Source: Heliocidaris erythrogramma
Taxonomy: Eukaryota; Echinodermata; Echinoidea; Camarodonta; Echinometridae
Assembly: GCA_025617745.1 (NCBI GenBank)
Contig: CM046853.1
Span: 53,720,643 to 53,784,642 of the forward strand
DNA length: 64,000 nt
Direction: 5' to 3'
A program made the position numbers and the translations under genes. Shown piece by piece: positions 25,701 through 32,700 of the stretch; position 1 is the stretch's first letter, and every line of letters starts with the position of its first letter. The notes beneath the pieces are model-generated. The model ran no database searches. It saw nothing but the letters and a program-made list of their open reading frames with translations, and was not told the DNA's origin.

Positions 25701-26488
25701 GTATCACTGTGCACTTTTGGCTATATTTAAGTGAAACTCATATATTGCAGTTTACTTAAAGTAGCTATTCAAAGAAAATCACAAATATGGCAATTAATGT
25801 ATCACTAGAAACTGGGAAGCTTACAGATGGCAATCGTATAAGTTTTATGTCAACTGCGTATCTGATGATTATAAAAACAACACAAATAAAAGCTCTTCTC
25901 AGCATCTGGAATATCCGAGGATTCGCCAGAAATATAGCGATGTTTTGATGTCGTCACACTCGGGATCGATCCTGCTTAAGCAGACGACGTCCTATAATGA
26001 ATGAACGTAATTGCAATGCAATTATTTATCAAATTATAAAGAGTTTGGTGTATTTAAACATGACCTTATTTCACACCATTATAAAGGGAAAGTGAAACTG
26101 ATTCTGATAGCTAAAACCGTTTGATTGTAAATACACAGAAGGGTCAATGATCAATGAAATAAACCCCACTTTCAAATTGAAAAGCCCTCCGAATAATAGC
26201 AGGATGGTATTCGTTCCCTCTTGAAACGCCGAACATGCCCCGGTGCAAGCAGCTGAAAATACAATGGCGTCTTATTTTGTTTACAAGTGACTGATTCCTT
26301 TATTTTTTTAACGCTGCATTTTTCATCAAAATAATACCATACACGAAGTTAAGAGTGAGGCAACAGACTAACATTAAGACTGACGCTAGTGAAGGAAGAG
26401 AAATAAGTGAAGAGGAGATGACAAAATAGGCTCTGAAAAATGTGTAAGATGTTATGGGACATCGTCTGCTTAGACAGGACTGGTCCAT
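5025..26488 (-). CDS. ACVR2: Activin receptor type-2 (type II TGF-beta superfamily receptor Ser/Thr kinase)
   Basis: Spliced gene; coding exons in transcript order: 26488-26338 (tentative), 11429-11236, 8288-8105, 7632-6926, 6633-6495, 5947-5817, 5288-5025. They join to 1770 bases, 589 residues, with splice phases agreeing at every junction. Vertebrate ACVR2A/B are about 512 residues. The product is a single-pass plasma-membrane receptor that binds activin/BMP-type ligands and phosphorylates type I receptors. Visible parts: a Cys-rich three-finger ectodomain (about 65-155) with the CCC-x5-C signature; a transmembrane segment (195-216); a kinase domain with [12 protein letters not shown] loop (249-260), Lys270 in [12 protein letters not shown] (373-380), DFG (393-395) and MAPEVLEG; and the conserved C-terminal end PPKESNL, like vertebrate PPKESSL. 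The catalytic residues are present, so it looks active. The N-terminus before the ectodomain is the uncertain part. Confidence 0.93.
5289..5816 (-). other. ACVR2 intron, no gene seen
   Basis: A+T-rich intron between exons 6 and 7. It holds a half copy of hairpin family A near 5565-5600 and two diverged versions of the phrase AAAGACCA..CTATAAAGACC (about 5401-5430 and 5483-5512). Nothing else is recognisable. Confidence 0.6.
5817..5947 (-). CDS. ACVR2: ACVR2 exon 6: kinase C-lobe
   Basis: Encodes [16 protein letters not shown], then [20 protein letters not shown] and HWLKHR, matching vertebrate PFEEEIGQHPSLEDMQ and KKKRPVLRDYWQKH. The donor is AGG|GTAGGC, phase 0. Confidence 0.95.
6495..6633 (-). 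CDS. ACVR2: ACVR2 exon 5: activation segment
   Basis: Begins [20 protein letters not shown] and continues to [14 protein letters not shown], nearly identical to vertebrate ACVR2. The acceptor is TTTTGCATAG and the donor GATG|GTAAGC, phase 1. Confidence 0.95.
6926..7632 (-). CDS. ACVR2: ACVR2 exon 4: transmembrane segment and most of the kinase N-lobe and catalytic loop
   Basis: A single 707-base exon covers residues 177-412, a span cut by several introns in vertebrates. It contains the transmembrane helix [20 protein letters not shown], the juxtamembrane [20 protein letters not shown], the glycine loop, [10 protein letters not shown], the type II receptor block [32 protein letters not shown] and GDTHGQ. 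The donor is CAG|GTAAGTAG, phase 0. Confidence 0.95.
8105..8288 (-). CDS. ACVR2: ACVR2 exon 3: second half of ectodomain
   Basis: Encodes [13 protein letters not shown], then DFC and the hallmark CCCVGNLCN, matching the vertebrate GCW..C..C..CCC..MC pattern. A Thr/Pro-rich juxtamembrane stalk follows ([15 protein letters not shown]). The acceptor is TCTGTAG and the donor CACAG|GTCAGT, leaving one base (phase 1). Confidence 0.93.
8641..8692. repeat. (GA)n/(GACA)n microsatellite
   Basis: A GA run passes into GACA repeats within the ACVR2 intron between exons 2 and 3. It produces spurious Cys/Leu/Ser-rich frames on the minus strand. Confidence 0.9.
8997..9012. repeat. G-run of about 16
   Basis: Uninterrupted G homopolymer in an intron. 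Confidence 0.85.
9240..9436. repeat. MITE-like inverted repeat, ~200 bp
   Basis: The left arm ATAGACCTGTTCACAAA, followed by ACATTCAAATTT, is mirrored by AAATTTGAATAACTTTGTGA and ACAGGTCTAT on the right. Arms are ~33 bp with a ~130-bp core. A partial extra copy of the right arm lies near 9520-9555 (ATAAATTTGAATACATTAGC). Confidence 0.7.
10208..10270. repeat. (GA)n microsatellite
   Basis: Imperfect GA/GAAA tract inside an ACVR2 intron. Confidence 0.85.
10343..10404. repeat. Palindromic element
   Basis: The inner palindrome GGCAATATTGCA-ATAA-TGCAATATTGCC is perfect. It is extended outward by ATTCATATCAA on the left and TTGATGTATGAAT on the right. This gives a ~60-base hairpin consistent with a tiny MITE. 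Confidence 0.7.
11236..11429 (-). CDS. ACVR2: ACVR2 exon 2: first half of ligand-binding ectodomain
   Basis: Bounded by a pyrimidine-rich acceptor ending CTCCAG and the donor GAG|GTGAGT, phase 0 at the 3' end. It encodes five Cys residues, in [16 protein letters not shown] and PSCYVLWKN, and N-glycosylation sites NTT and NKT. Two of these Cys (QEC and TKC) have no counterpart in the vertebrate ectodomain. The 5' end of the exon is duplicated 138 bp upstream (see 11524-11586). Confidence 0.9.
11524..11586 (-). repeat. Partial tandem duplication of the ACVR2 exon 2 acceptor and 5' end
   Basis: The segment CAGTTGTCCTGCTTGAAGG (minus strand) and the following GCCAGTGTGAAACTACCCCT copy the start of exon 2 at ~92 percent identity. 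The AG acceptor is retained at 11568-11569. The offset from the real acceptor is 138 bp, a multiple of three, and the reading frame stays open through the intervening sequence into exon 2. It could serve as an alternative acceptor adding 46 residues, or be an unused duplicate. Confidence 0.7.
13091..13590. other. Assembly gap (500 N)
   Basis: Exactly 500 consecutive N, the usual placeholder length for a gap of unknown size. Confidence 0.99.
14215..14590. mobile_element. Foldback element with tRNA-like core
   Basis: Left arm CCCACGAACTTTTTGTC followed by GACGCATGCGCAAC; right arm TGCGCATGCGCC followed by GACAAAAGTTCGTGGG. The ~60-bp arms enclose ~245 bp. On the minus strand the core contains a tRNA-like stretch (about 14455-14380) with GAGATGCGTTAGC and a Pol III B-box-like GTGGGTTCGACTCTC. 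Probably a non-autonomous element that captured or evolved from a tRNA-derived SINE. Confidence 0.6.
14702..14756. repeat. (CT)n microsatellite
   Basis: CT-rich simple repeat in the ACVR2 intron. Confidence 0.85.
14930..15061. mobile_element. MITE, family C (TTAAAGGGATAGTCCACC ends)
   Basis: Perfect terminal inverted repeats TTAAAGGGATAGTCCACC and GGTGGACTATCCCTTTAA surround ~95 bp containing AGAAAGTTATGAA. Longer relatives lie at 46012-46512 and 57558-57926. The transposase superfamily is not determined. Confidence 0.85.
15410..15590. repeat. (ATA)n/(AAT)n A+T-rich simple repeat
   Basis: Degenerate ATA/AAT trinucleotide tract. Confidence 0.85.
15801..16045. repeat. Long inverted repeat, ~70-bp arms
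   Basis: The left arm (about 15803-15874) contains CACTATGAACATGACGAAC, GCGGACAATTTATG and CTCCTCATTGTACCC. The right arm (about 15972-16043) carries their reverse complements at about 90 percent identity. The loop is ~100 bases. Right after the right arm the sequence runs into a copy of the ~200-bp satellite unit found at 17.0-18.1 kb. Confidence 0.8.
16040..16330. repeat. Outlying copy of the ~200-bp satellite unit
   Basis: Shares the ordered words GAAGTATGGAAA, CTGCTCTGATATGGTCA, GACCTTACTCTTTAACC and GTATTTTCTAAT with the array at 17.0-18.06 kb. It is separated from that array by ~680 bp of different sequence. Confidence 0.65.
16912..18131. mobile_element. Foldback element enclosing a ~200-bp tandem satellite
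   Basis: Left arm: TCTGGGGCTTTAGAAATACT, later CATTACGCTACTGCCCCCC. Right arm: GGGGGGCAGTAGCGTAATGA, later TTTCTAAAGCCCCAGA. Between them are about five diverged copies of a unit with CTCTTCAACCTCCACCTAGT, TTTCGGTATTTTCTGTGAGC and GACTAGTCGGCTATGG. Unit starts near 17128, 17350, 17531, 17737 and 17947 give spacings of 180-220 bp. Confidence 0.7.
18450..18571. repeat. Foldback MITE, family B, rearranged copy
   Basis: Contains TTTCATCAAGTGTTTTGTC, then CAGATGCAAGGATTTCAGTA and TTATGAAACAGGGCCC, shared with the 3617 and 41405 members. The inverted arms are not intact. Confidence 0.65.
18604..18624. repeat. Poly-C run
   Basis: About 20 consecutive C, directly after the family B fragment. Confidence 0.9.
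19215..19600. repeat. Minisatellite array, left arm of a large inverted pair
   Basis: Tandem 16-bp units of TTCCGAAGGTTCGTAT type alternate with ~26-bp forms that insert AAAATGAAATAGG. The reverse-complement array lies at 22742-23245. Together they resemble the repeat-built arms of sea urchin TU foldback elements. The long open frames here, rich in FSEIRT and FRKYEP, are by-products of the repeat. Confidence 0.85.
19745..19862. repeat. (ATT)n microsatellite
   Basis: ATT/ATC trinucleotide run. Confidence 0.9.
20617..20775. mobile_element. MITE-like inverted repeat, ~160 bp
   Basis: The left arm GAGCCATCTATTACAGAGTT, GGCCAACTCGG is mirrored on the right by CCGAGTTGGCC, GTCTGTAATATGG and GTAGATGGC. 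Arms are ~33-40 bp with small gaps. The core keeps a shorter pairing of ATGGCG with CGCCAT. Confidence 0.7.
21045..21275. repeat. (AAT)n A+T-rich simple repeat
   Basis: Degenerate AAT/ATAATG trinucleotide tract of about 230 bp. Confidence 0.9.
22205..22272. repeat. (CA)n microsatellite
   Basis: CACA run with interruptions. Confidence 0.9.
22742..23245. repeat. Minisatellite array, right arm of the inverted pair
   Basis: Units of TTCGGAAATACGAACC and TTCATTTTCGGAATTATGAA, the reverse complement of the array at 19215-19600. About 20 units of two lengths. The 3.1-kb loop between the arms holds simple repeats and smaller MITEs but no visible transposase. Confidence 0.85.
23330..24265. repeat. 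Two tandem copies of a C-run-rich repeat
   Basis: GCTTGACAGAGAATTATGGA with GGGCGAAATTGTTTTTGTCG (about 23488-23585) recurs as GCTTGTCAGGGAATTATGGA with GGCGAGAATTTTTTTTGCC (about 24154-24240), each followed by long C runs. The region holds at least seven C or G tracts of 10 or more. Confidence 0.6.
23981..24537. mobile_element. Possible hAT-like non-autonomous element
   Basis: Begins CAGTGGCGGCACCAGGGGG and ends CCGAATCCGCCACTG, giving a short terminal inverted repeat CAGTGGCGG of the CAGTG type common in hAT elements. I could not see a clean 8-bp target duplication, so the limits are tentative. Confidence 0.45.
25355..25523. mobile_element. MITE-like inverted repeat, ~169 bp
   Basis: The left end AGTAACAGTAACAGTAGAC, then AGAAAAATCTGTCTGTTT, pairs with the right end AAATAGACTGATTTTTC, then GGTCTACAGTAACAGTTACT: 37-bp arms with about six mismatches. 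The core is unrelated to the other families here. Confidence 0.8.
26338..26488 (-). CDS. ACVR2: ACVR2 exon 1 (tentative): signal-peptide region
   Basis: An ATG in a strong context (caccATGG) opens a frame that ends in a hydrophobic stretch, [17 protein letters not shown], followed by G|GTATTA as donor. It leaves one base, which exactly complements the two-base start of the next exon. The joined protein would continue VVLLEGAS, giving a credible secretion signal core. Against it, the predicted signal is long (about 55 residues) and the donor is not strong. No other first exon stood out in the 15-kb intron, but part of that intron is N, so the true exon could be missing. Confidence 0.45.
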
Positions 26489-27250
26489 GGTGTGTCGTCA
26501 CATATCTCAGCAGCGTTCGAGGAGCTCTTCAGCTGCTATATCGGGGGCTGTATTTTACCGTTTTATAATTGATAATAATCATTACTTCAGATGTTTCCAA
26601 GCGTTGAATTTGGATAACCTTGTTTAATTTATGCCATCTATGCAATAATAAGTATTAATTAATATTTAAAATCATTAAAGTTCTACTTTAAATCTAAATA
26701 ATTATGTTGAATAATAGATGATTAAAACTTACCAGTTTGTTTTGTGACCTTTGAAGAGGGTTTCCTGAAATTTTGGGTACTTTTTGTCGATAACTCCTAT
26801 CGAGACTCTCCCGTCAGAGCATCCATTTTGTATTTTTCACGATTATGATGAAGGGAGCCCTCAGCGCTCGTAGTGGTACCGGCGCGATCAGTTCCTCGAT
26901 CTCCACCTCGTTGTTTACCTGTTGTTAAGACAGCTTGGGGGTTGTTAATGAGTTTAGTCTAGCGATAAGGCTTCTCATCGTGCATTCTCTACATTCTGTA
27001 TTCCTTCTGGTGCAAGGATATTAAGCAAAGTGCTTTAACGGTGAGGAGCAATAATTGAAAAAGTCTTTGGGAGAGAACGGCCTCCCGTCGTTGTAATATC
27101 GTATAGCTTGTGTGCGTAACATTCTGTGTACGTATCTACGGTGCGTAACCATGTAGAGCGGCCTCACTAGTGCGCAACATATTAAGAGCAGTCGTCATAC
27201 GTATGGAGGTCTGGGTAACAAGTACAAAAAACAAGGCTGTAAATGTAAGT
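26489..27250. promoter_or_regulatory. Probable bidirectional promoter between ACVR2 and TAX1BP1
   Basis: The tentative ACVR2 start (minus, 26488) and the likely non-coding first exon of TAX1BP1 (plus, ending near 27244) are head to head here. The stretch around 26800-27200 is more GC- and CpG-rich than its surroundings (for example GGTACCGGCGCGATC). No clear TATA box was seen. The claim rests on gene orientation, not on a recognised core-promoter motif. Confidence 0.4.
26880..27244 (+). other. Candidate 5' non-coding exon of TAX1BP1
   Basis: The first coding exon of TAX1BP1 has a good acceptor (TTTTTCAACAG before 29593) in front of 58 bases of 5' UTR, so at least one upstream non-coding exon must exist. 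The strongest nearby donor is AAT|GTAAGT at 27244/27245. The 5' limit is arbitrary. Confidence 0.3.
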
Positions 27251-28177
27251 TTTTATAACTTTCTACATTTTGTATCTTAACGAACTTATAACGTAAAATC
27301 TAAAGAGTGATACTTAAGTATCAGTTTGCCCACAAAAACCTCCATTTCAAACAAAATTACATCTGTATCCCCAATACCCAGTATACACACATGTATATGA
27401 TCCTAATGGTCAATATGACCATTGCTTGCTGATGTGGTCTAAGGAACTGACTAGAAGCAAAAAACATAGGGTCTTTGGAACGGTGGAACTATACCCAGGT
27501 GAGTGAAAAAAACATGGTCTGACTCTAAGGAACTACGGCACTTAGTGTGAGGATTCTGTACAGCATGCATAATATGCAATTGCGCACGCAAGTAAATGGG
27601 TGTGCATATGCGAGAGCTAGGGAACGTGGCACGCTGGAAGAAATGGAGACAAGCACTTTTATTCCGGCCAGGTATCTTGAGATGCGTGAGAACGGCAGTT
27701 TATAGAAATTTGGGTATCTTGAGAACGGCAATCGTAAGCCCAAAAAGGAGGTTGTCAAAGCGGCACATCCCCGTACTATAATATACACAAGTGCCCCCCC
27801 CCCCCGCCTAATCGCACGCACTTACGACCCAGGTTGTCTGTTGAGGGTGATTGCAGTCCCCATTACTGCTACTGTGCGGAGTGAATGAGGGGAACCTATT
27901 TTACAATAACTAGTTGTCAATTAATCTAGATCTAATTGTTAGCAATATATTTTTTAACTTGAAATTGTCTTGTAGTTATACATGTGTATGACAGGGGGAC
28001 TAAAAGCTGTGCACTAAAAAGTAATTTTTTCTATGATTTATGCGTATATTTTTATATATCTTGTTTCTATATTCTGAATTAATATCCCTGAGAAAATGAC
28101 AACGGACAAGTGTCAGTAATAACCATTTTGAAGTCGGTGTCGATGCCTGTGTCGAATTTTGTTGAGCAAAATGAAAA

Positions 28178-28435
28178 GGGTCCTAAAGCTACGCACACGT
28201 AATAAATGAATGCAGATCTTGATTATTCAATCTGACTGATGGGAATTTCACATTTGTGAATTTAAGATTTCTCGTGATAATATCACAAATATAAAGGGAA
28301 ATTACTCGTTATTTTTGGCCAACGTAAATATTAAACTCTTTGCGCAGTCACACCAAAAGTTTGGCACATTGAACGCTTTGCATTGCACATATTTGCGGGG
28401 TGCGTAGCTTTAGGACCCGTGTAGCTTTAGGACCC
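28178..28435. mobile_element. MITE-like inverted repeat, ~255 bp
   Basis: The arms GGGTCCTAAAGCTACGCAC (28178) and GTGCGTAGCTTTAGGACCC (28400) are perfect complements. A second partial right arm, GTAGCTTTAGGACCC, follows directly. Confidence 0.75.
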
Positions 28436-28539
28436 CTCACCATACAACTACAAGCTGTAACTTTTGTTAAATCTGAATTAACTTAAGTAACGTGAATACA
28501 GAGCCTGACATACCCGCTATGAGCTCATCATCATGCCAT

Positions 28540-28590
28540 ATACCCCAGTCACACCAACAAAACCGAGTAGACCGAACAAGAAAAATTACA
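28540..28590. repeat. Fragment with an ATACC..AGTCACAC end
   Basis: ATACCCCAGTCACACCAAC, then GAGTAGACCGAAC, resembles the left end of the element at 48513-48761. No matching right end was found. Confidence 0.4.
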
Positions 28591-29049
28591 TGCTACCAAT
28601 GGTCAAGAATTGTCGGTTTGGAGTCAGTTTGGAGTAGTATGTTTCACAGTGTACAATACAGTTGGCTGCGATCCAAAGAGGGAAATAAAGTGCAATAGAG
28701 TACCGAAGTGTGACGTCATACCGGCCAAGTTGTCAAGGTTGCTGGTTCTAAACAATTTTGTGCTAAACAATGGCGTGGTGATCACATCAGCGCCAAACAC
28801 TGAAATTGCCCGCTCCAGCCCGTTGCTCGAATGAGTTCGCGGTGAACCTCATGCGCAGGCTCTGTTGTTTGGAACCAGTATCCTGGACGACGAGTGAATA
28901 TGAAGTCAGCACTTCGGTACTCTAGCATTAATCCTAATCATTTTAACAAATGAAATCTACCTGATTCAGGTTCAGAGTAATAACATGAATACTAAACATG
29001 TGTAAGGTTTTGGCGTGCAGTCAGCCTTATACCAGGAATAAGGGCCAAA

Positions 29050-29311
29050 GGGCAATGCCACGGTAATGGAAGGACATTCACATACATTTTACCAACTTCA
29101 AACCATAACTAAAAATTTTTTTTGTAAAGGTAGTACATTTCAAACATCAGAGATGTAAGTTTCTAAGATCAACTGCCTTTGATTTTCAAAAAAAAATTCT
29201 GGTATTGCCAAGCAGTAATAAAGTTTGCATATTATTGAGGTCGGTAATGGAAGGACATTTTTAAGTTGGTAAAATGTGTCTGAATGTCCTTCCATTACTG
29301 TGGAATTGCCC
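29050..29311. mobile_element. MITE-like inverted repeat, ~262 bp
   Basis: Left arm: GGGCAATGCCACGGTAATGG, AAGGACATTCACATAC, ATTTTACCAACTT. Right arm: AAGTTGGTAAAAT, GAATGTCCTTCCATTAC, GTGGAATTGCCC. Arms are ~50 bp. An extra direct copy of GGTAATGGAAGGACATTTTT sits at about 29243. Confidence 0.85.
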
Positions 29312-29650
29312 CAAATCAGTTTCAATCGTAGGGCTGCTTTGACATCTCTTTTCTTCATTGCTACAGTCTTCGAAGTAATTGGACAATGAAGTAGAATCAT
29401 GGTATTACTGATCATGAACAAGTAAATGTACAATTCTAGAAATATATATCTTAGAATAAGAATCATAACTCCTTTATGAGTCATATACTATATTTTACTT
29501 ATATTTTATGTGACTATTACTACATATCTCCTTCAGATGGACTGACTTTTTTATTTGCATGACATGAAGATTTTTTCATCCTTTTTCAACAGGAAACGAA
29601 CAAAAAAAAAAATCCAAATTTGAAAGAGGAAACAAACCTTATAAACTGAT

Positions 29651-29795
29651 ATGGCAGAGTTGACAGATACGGATACTGTCCCTGTCATTCAGAGTCGGCC
29701 GTCAACCCATTTGGATAACTTTGAAGAAGTCAGCACAAACGTGTCAGAGTTCGCCCAGGTCGTCTTCAACAATGTACAGGAGTGCTATGTTCCAG
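29651..29795 (+). CDS. TAX1BP1: TAX1BP1 coding exon 1: start and beginning of SKICH
   Basis: ATG at 29651 gives MAELTDTDTVPV and reaches FAQVVFNNVQECYVPG, the classic start of a SKICH domain. The exon itself begins at 29593 after TTTTTCAACAG, and its donor is CCAG|GTAAGT (phase 1). No upstream in-frame ATG exists in the exon. Confidence 0.9.
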
Positions 29796-32700
29796 GTAAG
29801 TGCTTACAGAATGGCTGAGTGAAGGGGGAGGGGCATTCAATTTTGCAAAGGGTTCATTAATTTCAAAATACACGGTGCCCAAACCAGGGGGTTCATAATT
29901 CAAAAAATGAATTGGTTCATAATTTCAAAAGTTTGTAATTCCGAGGATGATACTCACTTTTTATTTCATATTTGGCATTATGAACTTTCGGGATTATGAA
30001 CCCTATTTCGTTTTAGGAATTTCCAATCTTTTTGCCTTTTTTGAATAATAAACCTATTCTGTTTTCGGTATTAAAAACCTTAAGCAAGGCTCGACACTAG
30101 CGGTGGTGCGGAGGTCAAAGTCCACCCAAATGATGTGTTGGACTTGGACCACCAAATTTGAAAAAGAGCAAGGAAATGGTGGTCCCATGGTGACCACCAA
30201 AAATGTTGAATCACCGTACCGATCCTCCCAAAACACGGAAAGAGCTCAAATGCGATGTTCAAATGCGTCGCACATTTTCACAAAACGTTTGGGTGTAGAT
30301 GATAAACAGCGAGTAAGGTGCATGTGACGTGATTGTTTAAATTGATAATTTCAGGTCTTGCATTTAATGTGAACATAAATTCTGCCATGTAAAAGTAGGT
30401 TAGACACTTAAAAATATTGGCTTAAATTTCACTTTAATTGTAGCTCCAAGCTGAATCCTCATGCCACAATTCGATCTCTAGTAAAAGACATTTGTATTTT
30501 ATTTAATTTGATTTTTTGTTAGATTCCTGTTTCAAAACGTTGGTTTTGGTGTCAAAAAAATTGGATTTCTCTGAAAATCCTTCCTTCTCAACCACGTATA
30601 ATTCACATGACTCATTTTTCGCGATAGCGATCGTCATCGCGAACATGAGCCATGTGACTATGTACTTGAGAATGAAGAATAATCAAAGAAATGCAATAAT
30701 TTGACACCAAATTTGAATTATTGCAACATGAATTCAATAAAAGAATCATATGAATATAAATGTCTTTTACTGGAGAATGAATTAAGGCATGAGATTTTAC
30801 TTTTACGTAGTAGAATTTATGTACATATTAAGTGCTACATGTCGCTACTGGGCGTTGTGGCGTGCGCCTGTAATCCAGCTAACATTGGAAGTTATGAACT
30901 GATTCAGCGGACCCAGGTTCGAGACTGAGTCCCATCATTCGGATGGTGACGTTAAAGGTCGGTCCCCAGACGTAAATAATCATATCTGATTGATACACGT
31001 CTGTAAAAACCCAATTACACACACACACACGCCTTTATCGAGCGGATTAAGGTGATAATTTAAGCTTCATTCACCCCCTCCCTGATCATAGTGATCTGAG
31101 GTCCAGTTTTCTCAGGCTTCACTTTTTCGCGGTGCAAATTTGTGCAGTCATAATCGAGTGGCAATATTTTCGCTAGCTGTTAAATTTGAATCCAAACATC
31201 AACTCGCGGAATCCGCGAAAATATCAGCTTTTACAGTATGCGAAAGTGAAAGGTCAAGTGCATGACATGAAATTGAAAACAATACCGCAAACAATCATAT
31301 TTGAATGTTTGAAAAATAATCTTATTTAGTTTATTTAATGTGGACCACCAAAATTGAATGTGGTCCACCGAAAATGAAACTAAGTCAAATTTGGTGGACC
31401 AACTGGACCAACTGGACCACCAAAGTTTTCAGTTAGTGTCGAGCACTGTCTTACGAGTAACAAACCTTCAAAGTAGTGAACATTCAGAAGGAAAAACCTT
31501 TCAGAGTAATGAACCTTTGGATCAACGAACCTTTGAAATTATGAACCTACGTAAAAATGACATGTGACCTTGTGAAGCATTCCCTGATATGAAATCCTGT
31601 TGAAGGGGACCAATCACCAAAAATATTTGCTCTGAATGTTTTGGATTCCAGTATACTACATATATTCAAAATATCAACTACAAGTTTTATTACTTTCGTA
31701 AAGATAATTGCAAATTTAAATACTGTCTATTAAAATAAAAACAACTCCTGTGTAGACTTGATGCATACATGTATGTACATGTGTGCATGCACATGGAATC
31801 CAGTCCAACTTACCATGTGTGAGGTATTACACTATAAAACCCATTGTGCTCGACATCTGCCATTCCACAACATCTTATTCAGGCAAAATCATCATGAACT
31901 GTAATGACACTGGGCAGCAAAAACCTTTTAGAATGATAGATGTAATACACAATGACTGAGTGTGCTATGCTCTGAATCACTTACTGATACTTAAAAAATT
32001 TCTAGACTTGATTAGTCAAACAGTGAAAAACATCTGTTTGCAAGGTTTAAAATAAGCTGGAAAATCAAACAAAAAAATAGTTCAATCTTCATATTTTTTA
32101 TGATGTAGAAAATATGTTGCTGTAACGTGTAACTTCAAATTTCATCTCGAGATTACGTGACCTACGAGGTAAAATTCAAGGTTAAACCAAAGATCAATTA
32201 GTCACTGAATTTTATGTTTGGGCATGGAAATTGATGGCAGATTTCGATAGCTTGAGTAATTACCTTTCTGAAGATGTCAATATCATCAAAATTGACCCAT
32301 TAGTTACAGAGATATGGTCATTTTAACTAGAAAAATATCTGTTTTTGGCCAACATGCTCTGAAATATGTGAAATGCTTGCCATATCACAAACACCATACG
32401 CTGATGGGACTGAAACTTGCAATATCAGCTGTGGAATTTTCAATTACCCCATATATACCAAATATGCTCTATTCAGCAACAAAATGGACACATGTGGTGT
32501 ACATGGATGTAAAATTGCACAATTTCTCTTTTAAACTTTAGCTTGTTTCACAGTAATCTACATCAAGGATATTAGTCATGACATTGAGTACAACTGCTCG
32601 ATGGATTACGCAGTCTTTGCCAGAAAAATATAAACATTGGAGATTGCTCCTTGCCCTAAACGGTAAATTCATGTTGCTTGCATTCATCATGATCAGCACA

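Larger units (their letters stand above)
11430..26337 (-). other. Large ACVR2 intron 1, repeat-rich, no gene seen
   Basis: About 14.9 kb between the tentative first exon and exon 2. It carries nearly all the foldback elements, minisatellites and homopolymer runs of the left half, plus a 500-N gap. I saw no transposase, reverse transcriptase or host protein frame in it. Because of the gap, a further exon cannot be excluded. Confidence 0.6.
30085..31448. mobile_element. hAT-like non-autonomous element, 1.36 kb
   Basis: The left end CAAGGCTCGACACTAGC and the right end GTTAGTGTCGAGCACTG form an imperfect terminal inverted repeat of CAGTGCTCGACACTAAC type, the CA(G/A)NG start typical of hAT. Both subterminal regions are rich in GGACCACCAAA in opposite orientations. 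Flanks CTTAAG and CTTACG may be a decayed target duplication. It interrupts a minisatellite array. No transposase frame was seen, and a SINE (30851-31040) is nested within it. Confidence 0.6.

Noticed and set aside
11600-26337. Autonomous transposon, retroelement or viral fossil
   Set aside because: Despite many repeats, I saw no reverse transcriptase, integrase, transposase, capsid or envelope-like frame, and no LTR pair.
26800-26850. A nine-codon minus-strand ATG frame in the promoter interval as the ACVR2 start
   Set aside because: It ends after nine codons and cannot encode a signal peptide without splicing. At most an upstream ORF in the 5' UTR.
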